The translations under genes were made by a program, and so were the position numbers. Shown one piece after another: positions 51,409 through 63,751 of a stretch of 64,000 nt of DNA (positions are counted from its first letter, which is position 1; every line of letters begins with the position of its first letter). Below the pieces are notes generated by a model. The model did no database searches and was not told where the DNA came from. It was given only the letters and a program-made list of their open reading frames with translations. Origin of the DNA: Portulaca oleracea (lineage: Eukaryota > Streptophyta > Magnoliopsida > Caryophyllales > Portulacaceae); NCBI GenBank assembly GCA_029582165.1, contig CM055880.1, forward strand, positions 496,001 through 560,000. Direction: 5' to 3'.

Positions 51409-51972
51409 ATATTCATAAAACATCCCACAAAATTGCATGCCTAAAGATAAATTTTATTTATGATAAGACCGTCTTACATAAAATTTATTGTTTAGTATTT
51501 ATAAAGATTGTATATATCTAGCATTCTAGCTAGATGGATTGATACAAAACTATACATAATCTATTTTTTTCTAAAGCAAAATGAAGAGCCTTTTGTTCCA
51601 AAAGTTTCAAGGTGGCCCCTCTAATTTGCCATAATCAAAGCATAGGTAGCTTTAATTAGTTAAGTACTAATTAATTGATGTACTAGATAGTCTAGATCCG
51701 TAGAGAACACTAAATAAATGAATAAAATAATGAAGAATAGTAAGATTGAAGAGCATCGTAGAGAGAATCTTTTCAAAAATTTCAAATTGAGTTTTGAAAT
51801 TTCGATCTGACAACCACAACTGCGCCATTTTAGCAGCGCTAATTTGTCCGGGCAATCCCTTGTTATTATTGTGTTTTTGAAAATATCCCACAGGCGCCTA
51901 ATTTTCACCCAAATTTATTGGGCTGGGCTTCAACAAAATTATTGGGTTGGGCTTCAATTATATTGGGCCTGA

Positions 51973-52636
51973 AAGATGGCAACGGGACGGGACGGGTCGG
52001 AGATGGGTGATATACTCGCCGCGCTCCGGCCCGTTCCCATCCATCCCTGTCCCCACTGTGGGCGGGGAAATGTGCCCCATCCTCATCCCCGCGGGTTCTC
52101 CGTTCCCAATGGGTATCTTGCGGAGATTTAAATGACCACAATCCTCTTTTTTCTTTTCTAACATACTTTTACGATCATTCCTGTAATGTAAATTTGTTTT
52201 TTAGATGGAAATCAACATGTTTCAATATACTATTGCCCATTAAAAAAAAATCATACCATCTAATTAACTTGACCGTGAACATAACCAAACTTCATCAAAA
52301 GTTTTCAAGCATAATAATAAGAAAAAAAGTACAACAATACAATAAAAGTTCAATAATGACATGGTCCAAATCAACGCTATAAGAATATATCCATAGTGAT
52401 GTAACTAACATTAGGGGTAACTATTTAATTTTATACTGGGTGGGGACGGGGACGGGGATGGGTACGGGGAATTTTATCCAACGGGGAAAGCGGATACAGG
52501 GAAAATTTGTCCCCATACCCACCCCGTCCCCTTTTCAAAATTTTTCCGAAACCCGTCCCCATGGGCGAGGACTTTCCCCCAGAGCAGAGCGGAGCCCAAT
52601 CAGTTTTGGGGATTCTCCGCCCATTTGCCATCCCTA
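51973..52636. mobile_element. GC-rich hAT-like element (about 660 bp)
   Basis: The left end GATGGCAACGGGACGGGACG pairs with the right end (reverse complement) GATGGCAAATGGGCGGAGAA, and the right terminus reads TAGGGATGGCAA, a common hAT-type end. Both arms are packed with GGGGACGGG/CCCCGTCCCC words, while the middle (52150-52420) is AT-rich. No transposase frame. An 8-bp target duplication is not evident, so the superfamily is tentative. Confidence 0.5.
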
Positions 52637-52933
52637 ATCTTCAAGATTGTATTCAACCCAATGTTTGCAAGCTTCTCATTGGGCTTATCCTCTGTGACCC
52701 ACTCGAATTCTTGTTGTTTGACCAATATTTACAACTTTGACCCAACTCATCACCGGTGCACTGTAATACAATCATTGCTCAATTTACGCCAATCTCAGGT
52801 CCCGAAGAATAGTGCCTTATGATCCAATTTTCCTTTGTTTAAGGTGTACTAGCATGAGTTGAAATCATATAACATTTGAATATCTTAAGAAGGATGTTGG
52901 GTTCATGTGCATGTAATGTTAGAGTTTAGCTAA

Positions 52934-52972
52934 GGTCTACTTCTTTTATGCAGTCGGTAAAATGTGCCTACG
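52934..52972. mobile_element. Tourist-like left-terminus fragment
   Basis: TAA followed by GGTCTACTTCTTTTATGCAG and TCGGTAAAATG matches the family left end; it breaks off within about 40 bp. It stands 30 bp before the intact copy at 53003. Confidence 0.5.
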
Positions 52973-53002
52973 CGTTATAACCTAGTTTTACTGTTTTACT
53001 AA

Positions 53003-53247
53003 GGCCCTGCTCTTTTGTGCGGTTGGCAAACTGCGGTACCACAGCATACCGCAGTTTGCGACAACTCACCACACTTTACCATAAATCATTACTTTTCTCT
53101 CTCCTCATTTTTCTCATATACTTTTTACATTCTATATCTTCACCTACCCTACATACCAATAACCTAACACAATTCCACTACACCCACCATAATTTCACCA
53201 CACCTCACCATACTATTCCACAAAATACCGCAGTTAAGAACAGGGCC
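53003..53247. mobile_element. Tourist-like MITE, well preserved (245 bp, TAA TSD)
   Basis: TAA at 53000-53002 and 53248-53250. The left end is GGCCCTGCTCTTTTGTGCGG, the right (reverse complement) GGCCCTGTTCTTAACTGCGG. It has the clearest interior: TTGGCAAACTGCGGTACCAC and CTCACCACACTTTACCATAA. It ends 350 bp beyond the MAP65 stop codon. Confidence 0.9.
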
Positions 53248-53596
53248 TAAGAATATAATCTTGATGGCTTGGTACACTAGATGCTAGGCAATGAAATTGC
53301 TAAAGCATCAACCATATGCTTCTACTTTGCCCATTTGAAGTATTCAATAACAATAAAATTCCACATCCAACCCCAAAACTCAAGTGTTACACTACAGAAA
53401 TGAAGGATTTTACACTCGCACTCATTTTCTCCTGAATCCTAAATCAATGCAGGGAACTTTACACAATGGTGAAGAACTAAACATACACTCACAGAGTTCT
53501 GGTGTTATTCTGCACAGGAGTCTGAAAACTATTCTATATTACACTTCACAAACTATGTTACACACATCACAATTCCCACAAATAGCTAGGCTTAGA

Positions 53597-56500
53597 TCAA
53601 ATGTCAGGAGACAAGGGTCCTGAAAAAGTCGATACTACAGAAGCAGTCTCATCTCTAGGGTGAGACCCGAATTCTGATTGTGTGTATATATGCCTGAATG
53701 ATTTCGTTCCTTCCTTCATTGGCGGTGTGCGTGGGTTGAGACTGCTCCATCCTGTTTGTTGTGCGCCTAGCGAGAATCTTCTGTTTGACGGGCTTCCATG
53801 GACACTCCGGTTTGTAGGAGAAGTATTGTTGTTGAAGCTACCGCTAAATCTCCTGCTTGGAATGCGTCCTACACTCGTTCCTGGTCTGGGACTTAGCTCG
53901 GTTGCTGTCTTTTTCTTTTCCATCTGGACATGACATGACATGACATGACATGCAATGAATTGCATGCGTAACCCTTTATTCTTGAATAGCATTCTTGGCA
54001 TAAGTTTTGATTGAACATGTCAGATTTCGCATGTAAATTGAAACTTACCCTTTGTCGTTGCTTCTCCTCTTCCTGTTCATGTCGTAGTACTATATACTCT
54101 TCTAACATGGCTAGCAGGGGTACCTAAACCACAGGACCGACGAAAACTTAGGGTCCGATAAACTATAACAGCTTGAGTTTATTGTATGGTGCTGATAATG
54201 TGACTGTAAAATGAATGCATGGGAAAAGGTAATGTTTGTACCTCGTCGTACAGGAAGACTTTGTTTCTTTCTTCCTCCCATCCCCTTGTTAATGAGATCA
54301 GCATCTCTACAAGAGCTGCAAGTATGCGTTCGCGTGAGATATTACTTGACATTTTAGCTAATAATGCTATAACGCGGATTTTCTTCTGATAAGTTACCAT
54401 TTAATCGATACTACCTGGGATCTTGGTGACAGTTATCCTGGCCTTTTCTGCTCGTTTTAGGTTCTTGTGAGCACCTCTGCTTACCGAGTAACGGTTCTGA
54501 TCCTGAATGCACAATTCGATCAAGGTTATGTAAGCAATGTCCACGAAATTGTGCATGCGAACAGGTGAAATTTATGGCTGAAAAGTTACCCTGTTGTATT
54601 CTTCTAGCCACCGCTCCTCATCGCATGCTGACATCCACTTCTGCATCCTCTCCATTATGGCCTTCCTGCTGAAAGCCTCCTCTTTCGCTTTCGCAATCTG
54701 TTCATCCATGTTTGTAAGGAGACTCGCAAGGTCGATTTCTCCTGTTTTTTTCCCCCAAAAAAAGACAATGTCAGCTTGACAATTCGGAGTTATTTTAAAC
54801 TTTTTACTGACAGTAGAAATTTTGCCTAAGTAAGTCACCTGAATCTACAAGATGTGTAAGGTTTTCCATTTCCGACGGAGAAGGGATTTCCATGTGTGAT
54901 TTCCTGCATATCTCTTGAAGCTCAAGCTGCTTTCTTAGGAAAAGCTCTTTCATCTTGCTCGATTTTAACTCATCCAGTCTCTTTACTTCTTCCTCAGCCT
55001 ACAAATTTTACGACATGTCAGAGAATGCGACGAGAATGTGAATATTTTCACACTTCATATACCATGGACTCACCTGTTGAATGATGCTAAATGTAAGGCT
55101 TCCAGGTTTTGTTATATTTTCCGACAGGACTGACAGCATATTAGTGACATGGAGAAATCGCTGTCGCTCTCTTTCCGGTGTGTCTATGAAATTCCACATT
55201 TCGATCAGTGCTTTGCCCAAATTATGAAGCTGCAGATGCAAATTTAGTCTACTGATCATTTAAGCTAGTGGTAAATGTGTGCATATAATGCAAATTGGTA
55301 TAGGAAAACAAATTATTTTCTAGAAGAATTATTTTGTTTGGGAAAATATTCTACCAAGAGATGTTATAAGTAGAAATTTTCCCATTTACAGTAGGGCAAA
55401 AGAAAAGTTCAAGAAAAAGTCATGATTCCTAATACCAAAGAATATAAACCCCATTGTGTGAGGGAGACATGAAAAGCTACCCCAATATTTTTAAAAGAGG
55501 AATTTTGTTATTCCCCCTGTTTTGTATCATGTGGGAATATCATTTGCCACCATAGCCACCACCTATCAAGCATATTAGTTGCCCAAAAATAAATTCAGTA
55601 GTACTTTGCCTTTATTCTCAACAAGCCCCCCTTTTTTGTGTGTGTTGGGGTTAGACTTGTCCATTTCTAACCTGACCCGGTAATTCTGCCTGAACCTGCC
55701 CGTAAATTTTGGGTTTTTAACACGGTTTTCTCGACCCAAATACGAAATAAATGGAACTCAGAAAACCCACAAGTTAGCAGGTTAAACTGCACCCGCCTGT
55801 TTGACCTGAACATGTTACTTTTCTAAGTTCAATTTTGTTGAAATTTGTAACTTTTCGTTGGAATTCCTAACTATTAAACTACTAGGGTAACTCACTCATC
55901 TATTATGTCTCTAGTTAAGTTAAAACATTCAAAATAATCTGTCAATGTTAGAAGATCATCATATTTTATTATGCATATCGTAGAAAATATAGTACCTCAG
56001 AGACAATAATTTCAAAAAAAAAGGGAAAAAGTTGCGACCATAATCCGTTGTGTTGCCCCAAAACCGAAATACACCGCACATATTTATCCAAACCCAAAAT
56101 ATACTGACCTGTATCTACCTGAACCCAATGTAAAAGCGGCCTGTATTTAACCCGTTCGTCTGAATTGACGCGTGGGGTGGGTGGGGAGGAGGAGGTGTCA
56201 ATGTGTGATTTGGGCCCAAATAAAGAAGACAGCTTCAAGAAAAGGACATAAGAAACGTGGTGTTATCAAGCCTGTTTTCGGGCCCCAAAGCCTAGTGGCT
56301 ACTGGCTACCCACAAACTTTCTCCTAACATCAATGTATATTCCTTTTCATCAATATTGCAAGATCGGATAAAGTAAGAATCGATAAATTTAGTTAAAAGT
56401 TGAGCGTTAAAAACACGGAAAAACAGGTAAATTTGAATTAGGTTATGTAAATGAGATGTTAACCACTGAAAACAACAGTTATTTGAACCTAGGAGACATA

Positions 56501-58657
56501 GGATACATTCTCAAATCAAGCTAGACATTAGACATTGCTGCAGTAGGAAGACAATGTTTACCTTGTCAAGACGGTTCGTCTTCTCCTCCTCAAGCGACCT
56601 CACAGCTTCGTCAAGCTTCACCAAAATGGCATCGCTTATGTTTTTAGCAATGCCATACAACGCGTTCAAGCTAGGATGGATCTTCGTAATAGTCATCGAC
56701 GCATCCATTCCCAACAATGCAGCCAAGTCATGTATTTTGCTCGTATATCTTTCGACCCTCTGCAGCCTGTTGCTCTTCGAATCCAATGACAGACGAATAT
56801 TTAGCATTCAAACTTTCGCAATATAATCAGAAACAGTCTCTCTGAATTAACAGTAAGACTGACATTTCAGACCTTTGAAACCCTCCTGTTTTTTTAACGA
56901 GATTTTTGGGGTATTGGATTTGAATTTTACGTATTGGTAAGATTCAAGAAATTTAGTACCTTCTCATTCTGAAGATTCTGGAGCTCAGCATGGTATTCCT
57001 CGAGTTTTTTGATCGAGAGATCGTTCTCGTTAACTGTGACAGTTGCTGCTGAACTGTCATATTCCGAAAGACCTGCAATTTCTGCTTGAATTTTCTGCAT
57101 TTGGGCTTGAACTGCATGGAGCTGGTTTATTCGCTCCCGTTTTCTGAGCCTCATCTCGCTCAAAGCCGGAGTGATCGAGTCAATCTGCTGCCTGAGTGTT
57201 CCAGTCTTCTTCCCTGGCTGTTGGAATCCAAAGCAATTCAAAAATCACACAAAAATCTAACATTATGTTGTCACACTCACACAGGAGTAGTACACTAATC
57301 ATAGAGAGTTGTTATGTAGCATAAGTCATGTCAACCCATTTTGGGGCAATTATTTTAGCTAGGTTATGGATGAATATGACAAAATTTCTCATTAAACTAT
57401 CTTCTACTTGTCTATGGGGGTGATGGGGTTGTCCAATGTTTGTATCTGTGAGCACCCATAATAGCGAAAAACTAAACATTCTATATGTATTTTTATCGAT
57501 TATTCAGAGCCAAAATAGACTTAAAGTATGCATAAAAGGATACAAATAACTACTCCATACTAGCAGCAAAACAGTTAAAAAAGAATTTGATATACACTCA
57601 GTCTAGTCCCACAAAAGAGCCCTTCTTTCCTCTTGAAATCTCTTACCGATTTCTCTTTATTGCCCGTCTCTAGAAACTACATATCAGTACCAATCTCCAC
57701 AACTTTACGAGCTATGATGTCATCAGTAGTAAAACTCCTACACCCTATCCTCTAAAAAAAATACCCTTTTGAAGGTGACAAACTGCTGAATACTTGGATA
57801 TAGATTTGGATATATACCACCAGTCTCGGGTCAACTGAAACCAATCTCTCTATACTGTAAAATTTAGAGGTAAGATTGTCATCCCAAACCCCTCCATACT
57901 TCGCTTGGGCGAGATTTCAGAGTATTGGATTTGAATTTGGACATCTTAATTCAGTAATCCAATCTAGTTCTCATCAATATCAGTACAAACTACCAACCCA
58001 TCTAGTTTTTCAGATGAAATTCTTTTCCTATGAACTTGAACATGTTTACCAGACCAACCTTTTTACCAGTTGAATAATCGAAAGAAGAAGATGAAAATAA
58101 AAAGAGAGAAGTGAAAGATTAATACCCTTTGAGGCAGAGAAGTTTCACCGAGTGACAGCAAAAGACGAGTAAACTCAGACTCAGATTCAGCCAACTCCTG
58201 ATGCAGACGTGATCTCGCCATATTTGCATAATCAACCTTCTTCCTATACACTTCCATGCACTCCTGTTGTATGTCATGTAAAACCCTCTGCCTCTCTTTC
58301 TCTTCTTCTCCAACTTCATCCCATATTTTCTGCTCAAAAACAAACACCCAAATCAACATTTTTCACCTCAAAAAGACTGTTTTCTGCTCAAAAACAAACA
58401 CCCAAATCAACATTTGACTGTTTTCTGCTCAAAAGCAAACACCCAAATCAACATTTGACTGTTTTCTGATAAAAAAACAAACACCCAAATCAACCATTTT
58501 CACCTCAAAAAGGCTGTTTTCTGCTCAAAAACAAACACCCAAATCAACAATTTTTACCTCAAAAAGACTGTCACAAGAAAGCTCTTTGGTTTACCTGTAG
58601 TTCTTGAAGAAGATACCCACATGAAGTATCAAGCAATGTGGCCTCAAAAGACCCCAT
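53597..58657 (-). CDS. MAP65: MAP65/PRC1/Ase1-family microtubule-associated protein
   Basis: Eleven exons on the minus strand: 58657-58595, 58329-58126, 57217-56960, 56774-56562, 55229-55074, 54998-54839, 54741-54590, 54502-54415, 54315-54242, 54123-54049 and 53923-53597. Every junction keeps phase, giving 589 aa, the usual size for plant MAP65. The N-terminus [20 protein letters not shown] leads into [13 protein letters not shown]; long coiled coils follow ([34 protein letters not shown]). The conserved microtubule-binding segment lies at about 395-480: [64 protein letters not shown]. The tail (482-589) is Ser/Arg/Pro-rich with SPRPGTS, SPTNRS, SPSNRR and NPRTPP, likely kinase sites. The family cross-links antiparallel microtubules in spindle and phragmoplast. 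The subtype cannot be fixed; the N-terminus recalls MAP65-8. Retention of intron 10 would keep an open frame but replace the tail after about 45 residues. Confidence 0.95.
53926..53952. repeat. TGACA pentanucleotide microsatellite at MAP65 last acceptor
   Basis: Five copies of (TGACA)n, read as CATGT/ATGTC on the minus strand, occupy the place of the polypyrimidine tract just before the AG of intron 10 (acceptor at 53924-53925). Confidence 0.85.
55650..56170. mobile_element. hAT-like insertion in MAP65 intron 4 (tentative)
   Basis: Intron 4 (55230-56561) has a GC-raised patch with CCTGACCCGG, CTGAACCTGCCCG and CACCCGCCTGTTTGACC words on the left, and ACCCGTTCGTCTGAATTGAC on the right. A CCGTTCGTCCGAATTGACAG word also occurs at about 33167-33186. 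These look like ends of a plant DNA transposon, but the left and right ends pair poorly. Confidence 0.35.
58326..58570. repeat. Minisatellite filling MAP65 intron 1
   Basis: Five tandem units begin at 58326, 58380, 58421, 58462 and 58517, with lengths of 54, 41, 41, 55 and about 54 bp. Each starts TTTTCTGCTC (TTTTCTGATA in the fourth) and continues AAAAACAAACACCCAAATCA. The longer units add CACCTCAAAAAGACTG or similar. On the minus strand every unit carries a T-rich tract and an AG in acceptor position. The first unit includes the real exon 2 acceptor. Confidence 0.9.
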
Positions 58658-61584
58658 TGATGAACTCAAAAAATGTGTTTCTCTATGTATTGTAGAGATA
58701 GATGTGTGGAAAAAAAAAACAAGTTCAGAATGAAGCTTTTTGTGCAGGAAAGAGAAGAAAAGGTGGGAAGTAAAGTCTTTTTCCACTGGGTAGAAAGGAG
58801 TGAGTGAAATTTCTGGGGAGGTGATGGTGGAAGCTGTTGAAATGAGGTTTGTTTTTTGCTTAAAGTTAAAAGAAAAGAAAAGGGGGGTATGATGTTCAAG
58901 GGTTCAACAGAAGGTCGTTGTACACGAAGCTTTCTGCTTAAGGTTGGTATTCTTTTATTATTTGTTTATGTATTTGTTACAGTGTTATTCAATTATATTC
59001 TGGCTTGTCAATTCAATGCATTTATACGGATATTTTTGGGAACCAGTAAAAAGTTGTATCAGACATAGGGAAAAGGTGACCACCTCATAGCCTCATACAG
59101 TTGTACTGGGGGCAGGGTTGTTAAAAGGTTATCCAATCCGAAATTTCGGTTACGCCCGAGTTTTGTTTAATTTGACAAAAAAGTCTACACATTATATTTT
59201 TTATTTTTTTATCGGCCAAACTCGATATTGACTCGAATTTAGATTGAATTGTGCGATCGGAAAATGGCTAGAAAAATTAGGCATCAACGATAAACTTTTT
59301 ATCTATTATTTGATTTGTCCGGACTTCTAATGACCCAAACTCAATTTTTTAACAGTCTTACCTTATGCAAAGGAACTATCTCGTAAAAATATATAAGTTT
59401 CTTTCCAAAACATATATTTTGTACGAAATAGGGTGTAGGGCTGCAAGACAACTGAGTCAAATCAGTCGTTCAGTGGGGTTTTATGCTTGACTTGAGCTCA
59501 ATTTGATCAAAACTCAACACCGTTATATTCTTCATGTATTTTGGATAAATATTTGAATTTCATGGTATGCTCAGATGTTTAAAGTTTGCATTAGAGTATA
59601 AATATGACATTTTCATTTAATCTTCAAGCTAAGTTGCATAGAGGCCCATATTTGGTTGGTTTGATATCACTCCACGTAATGAAATTTAATGTTAAGTGTA
59701 CTCTACATTTGAAAGCTACGAATGGCCTACTACCATACTATATAAGCCTATATAAGAAAAGAAAACAAGGAGAAAACAATTTACTTGGTTCCAAACATGC
59801 AATTATCCTAATCAATGTTGAAAGCTCTGGCTAAGCATTGACTTGTGCAATGTTTAGGAGAGCAGTGCTCTAGCAAGTTGCACGGGGGGACACCTACCAC
59901 TTTGTATTTGTATATGAAACAGGGAGAAGTGGTAAAGTTTGAAGGTCCTTTTCCTTCAACAGTTCCTCCTTTTTCTTTTCTTTTCCTTGTGTATTGTTTG
60001 GTGCACATCATATAGTATATGCTTGTGTTTTGGTACTTGGCATGGCTGGCTGGTTGTTGTGTATTTGTACACTTTGAAAGTAATCTTCTTTGAGTCAAGG
60101 TGGTGAACACTCGGGTTCCCGTAAAATTCAAGCAGGTTAAATTTAATCAATGGCAAAATTCGGACAAGAAAGTGGTATCTGGGTCCACTTTTTCTGCGTC
60201 GCACAATTCAGATAGAGCTGAATTTGAATCAAAATTTGGTTCTGACGATAGAAAGTGAACAATATCGCATCCAAGTATTTGATTAATGTCAAAATCAGTT
60301 TCGGATCAAACCAGATTTTTTTCAATTGGGCCAAATTTTGTCTAACACTAGCCACAAGTTTCTTCACTAGCCTATCTCTGCCTATTTTCTCGTTTGGTAC
60401 TTCATTGGGACCCCTACTCTTTATATATTCGCACCCATCTTTGGTATGAATCTCGCTTTTGCGGAATTTAAGAAAATTTAAATACAGGTAATTATTGAAG
60501 AAACACCCGTTATTGTTTATTACAGGTTGTTTGGTACAAGTTTCTTATATTAGAATATTCATTATACTAAGGTCACATCTCATAATAAATTTACATGAGT
60601 TGTTCTTATACTAAAATTTGCACTCGCTGTGAGAGACTCTTTGCATACAATTTGGCCTACTAAAATTAATAGTTTGTTGTTTGTTAATTAATATTGAGAA
60701 ATCTGGCTTATTATTATTGGAATGAGCCAAAGATCAATCATGGAACAATAGGAGGAAGTTCTTGAGTTGTGTGTTTCTGACACTATTTCTGAGTTAATAT
60801 TAGATTAGTGTGGATAAGAATGTTGGGTAGATGGTGGGATCCTTATATACATTTGCTTTCCTTTTTTTTTCTTTTAAGGTGGGATCCATATGTTTATTAT
60901 TCTGAATTTAAAGTTGATGTTGATTTTGATTATTCTAAGCCATTGGGTCATTGGATGTTGAGCAATCATTATGCTTTTTATAAGTTTTTTAGTAAGTGGT
61001 TTAGTGTCGGTATTTCACTTTCTTATACTTTGTGTATTAGTGATGAGTTTATAACAATATCACTATTCATATATTAATTAGTGATTTAGTTGGAAATACT
61101 AAAAAATTGTAATGATAATAAAGGGACAATCGGGTGAGATATAGATAAAATTTGGTAAGACCTCATAAAAATATATTTATTTAAGGGTGTAAAACCATTT
61201 TAACCAACAGTTTGAGACGATGGTTGCAGATTCAATGATGATTTTATACTTTAACAAATTGTATAATTTGTTGAAATATGGATGAAATTTGATAAAACTT
61301 CATAAAAATACGTATAATACCCCTCATATTAACTGAAGCCAGCTCTATGGCAGAAGTGTAATCGTCGATAGCATTGTATTTGATTCTGACGTAGCCAGAA
61401 GTTATAGGTTAGTCAAGGCTTTCTCGACACAGACTTCACTGCTTGTTATTAGAATGTTGAGTATCGTTATTCTTTTAGGGAGGAAAACCTTCCATTTAAC
61501 TAAACTCAAAACATAAACCGAGAAGCTTTATAGGAAATGACAAACATTTAAAATAGTGCAATATCATAGCACATTCTTAATATA

Positions 61585-61834
61585 CTACCTCCGTCTCATA
61601 TTGTTTGTCCATCAAACTATATTTAAAAGTTCAATGGTCATGGGAAATGGGGTGAAAAATGTGTAATTTACCAGAATTGCCCTTACTTTTCTCATATAAA
61701 GAAAAATAAAAAAGAAACAAAAAAGTATTTATTAGGGGTATAATAAGAATTACAATAATTGAAATTATAAAATGGACAAACATTTTGGGACAAGGGAGTT
61801 AGGTAGATGGACAAACAATTTGAGATGGAGGTAG
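61585..61834. mobile_element. Stowaway-like MITE, family S1 copy 2 (250 bp)
   Basis: TA on both sides. Left end CTACCTCCGTCTCATATTGT, right (reverse complement) CTACCTCCATCTCAAATTGT, both followed by TTGTCCATC. It is collinear with 8135-8369, with a short insertion near 61745. Confidence 0.88.
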
Positions 61835-62238
61835 TACTATGGTTGAGATTGAAATCTTATTGTATTATAGCCATATTATACTATAGTTTGTGACTCTTAA
61901 AAAAGTAGTTGGACATGAATGCATTTTGACTGTGCTATTTGTAAACAGTGTTGATTTTGACTTCCTAGTTTTCCCACTATTATGCCAACCCAAGAAAAAA
62001 AAAGTACTAAAAAATGTTGGCTGATAATTAATACATGAAAAGTTCATCCTACCTAAATAAGAAATAATGCAAAGCTTAGTCAGCTTCTTCACAGTTGCAT
62101 TATCTCTTTGTCCTCTAATTACCCTATCATTGAGGGCATTGGGGTCTTCTAAAATCATTAGCAAGATTGGCACCAATAGTGTCCAATAAAGTTCAGCACT
62201 ATTAACTCTTCTTATTTTTTTCCCATGTCTATGATTAA

Positions 62239-62473
62239 GGCACCGTTCTTTTATGCGTCTGGTATGCGTTGCGTTACGTTTGCGTTTCGGAAAGTTGCGT
62301 TAAGGTACGTTAGGGTGCGTTTGGGAAATAATAATTTGAGGAAACTTTTTTATTTTTAAGAGAAAGATGAATAGTACATTGCGTTAAGGTGCGTTTGGGT
62401 TGCGTTAAGATGCGTTAGGCTTTGTATATTTTGCGTTGCGTTTCGGTACGTTAACACACAAAAGAACGGTGCC
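62239..62473. mobile_element. Tourist-like MITE, GGCACCG subfamily (235 bp)
   Basis: TAA at 62236-62238 and 62474-62476. Ends GGCACCGTTCTTTTATGCGT and (reverse complement) GGCACCGTTCTTTTGTGTGT. The arms repeat TGCGTTACG/GTGCGTTTGGG words rather than the GTTGTGGTG words of the other copies. Confidence 0.9.
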
Positions 62474-63401
62474 TAATTTGCTTTTTAAACTGTCAAAGGT
62501 TATTCACTAGTAAAATTAGGCAGGTAAATGTAAATTTAGACAAATTCAATTAATTTTGGCTAGTTTTGAATAAGTTGAGATTTATGCAGTTATGCTAGCA
62601 TGCCTAATGAGTTTATAGACATGGTGAAGAGCACTTTTGCAAATACTGAATTAGGTTTAATGAAAGGTATAATCTTCATATGTAATGATGGCTATAAAGA
62701 TAAGATAGTTTGTCTATGGAGATCACTCTAAAATTTTGTGCAAACATAACTCGCATTGTAAATTTGTATTGTAGGAGTCTGAGCATACCAACAAGCTTAT
62801 AAATGAGAGGCTGTGATTGACAGAAAAATTTGAAAATTGTGTAAACTTAATTTAAATTCTAACAAAAAATGTGATATTCCAACACCATACACATAGGCAT
62901 GTATCTATTAGAACAATGTTCACTTTATTACTCTTTTCTTAACATCGATGTCTCAACTATCCACTTAGTTTGTATGTGCAACATTTTCAACGTTTCTGAG
63001 GTAAATTAGTATAAATTTTGCTTATATAAATTTAATCATGTTCTATCTAACTCATTAAAATTGCTTAAAATTTATTTTTATGATGTTAACTTATTTTCAT
63101 TAAATTGAACTTCTCCAAATACAAGACTTTTATGAATTTACTTTTATTGATCCATTATCTTGTGTAAATTTATATTGAATTTAAATAAACCTTATGCAAG
63201 TTGAGAAACACATTAAAGATGGGCCCTTATATTGGGGAAAATGGTTCCTTTCTAGCCGTTTGATCCCACCATTTTTTAAAGAATTCCAATTGTAATGTTA
63301 AATTAATTAACGGGCGGTTGTGCATTGGATCCTCGACCATTATTATTAAAATGAAATAAAGGAAATGGCATCATTCTGTTGCATGAAAATCAGTAAAACA
63401 G

Positions 63402-63520
63402 TATTTGGGAAGATCGAAATGAATCATATAGGATCCTGATCTTGTTTAATAGTAGAATCGTATCAATGATTTTTATCATAAAATCGTAAAATCGTATATC
63501 AAGATCGGGATTTTAATAAT
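63402..63520. repeat. Partial copy of the 2177-2339 repeat
   Basis: AGTAGAATCGTATCAATGAT and AAGATCGGGATTTTAATAA match the right half and right terminus of the element at 2177. The left end is unclear. Confidence 0.5.
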
Positions 63521-63524
63521 TATG

Positions 63525-63749
63525 CTCCCTCCATTCCATATTATTTTTCATTTTGTTAACAGTTAAAGTTTCAATTATCATTCTTTAGTTGAAATTTTTT
63601 AATAATATTTTATTAATAATTACAATATTATATTTTTTGACAGTATTTTTCCTTACGAATCTAATGTTAGTAATTTAATTTAGTAAATCATTATAAATAT
63701 TGAGAAATTTATGGTCAAAGTCGACTACTCAATTTCTTAAAAGAACAAA
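63525..63749. mobile_element. Stowaway-like MITE, right end unclear
   Basis: Begins CTCCCTCCATTCCATATTAT, a standard Stowaway terminus. Its interior resembles 14690-14928 (TTTCCTTACGAATCTAATG). The expected inverted right end is missing; instead another left-type end starts at 63752. Confidence 0.6.
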
Positions 63750-63751
63750 TA

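Larger units (their letters stand above)
50460..53596. other. Intergenic between phosphatase and MAP65 genes
   Basis: No gene recognised. It holds one diverged Tourist-like element (about 51128), a GC-rich hAT-like element (51973-52636), a Tourist terminus fragment (52934) and an intact Tourist-like element (53003). The last 300 bp likely contain the MAP65 3'UTR. Confidence 0.6.

Noticed and set aside
60808..61077. 89-codon plus-strand frame with WDPY repeats
   Set aside because: The repeat comes from a duplicated GGTGGGATCC word; no domain and no exon context.
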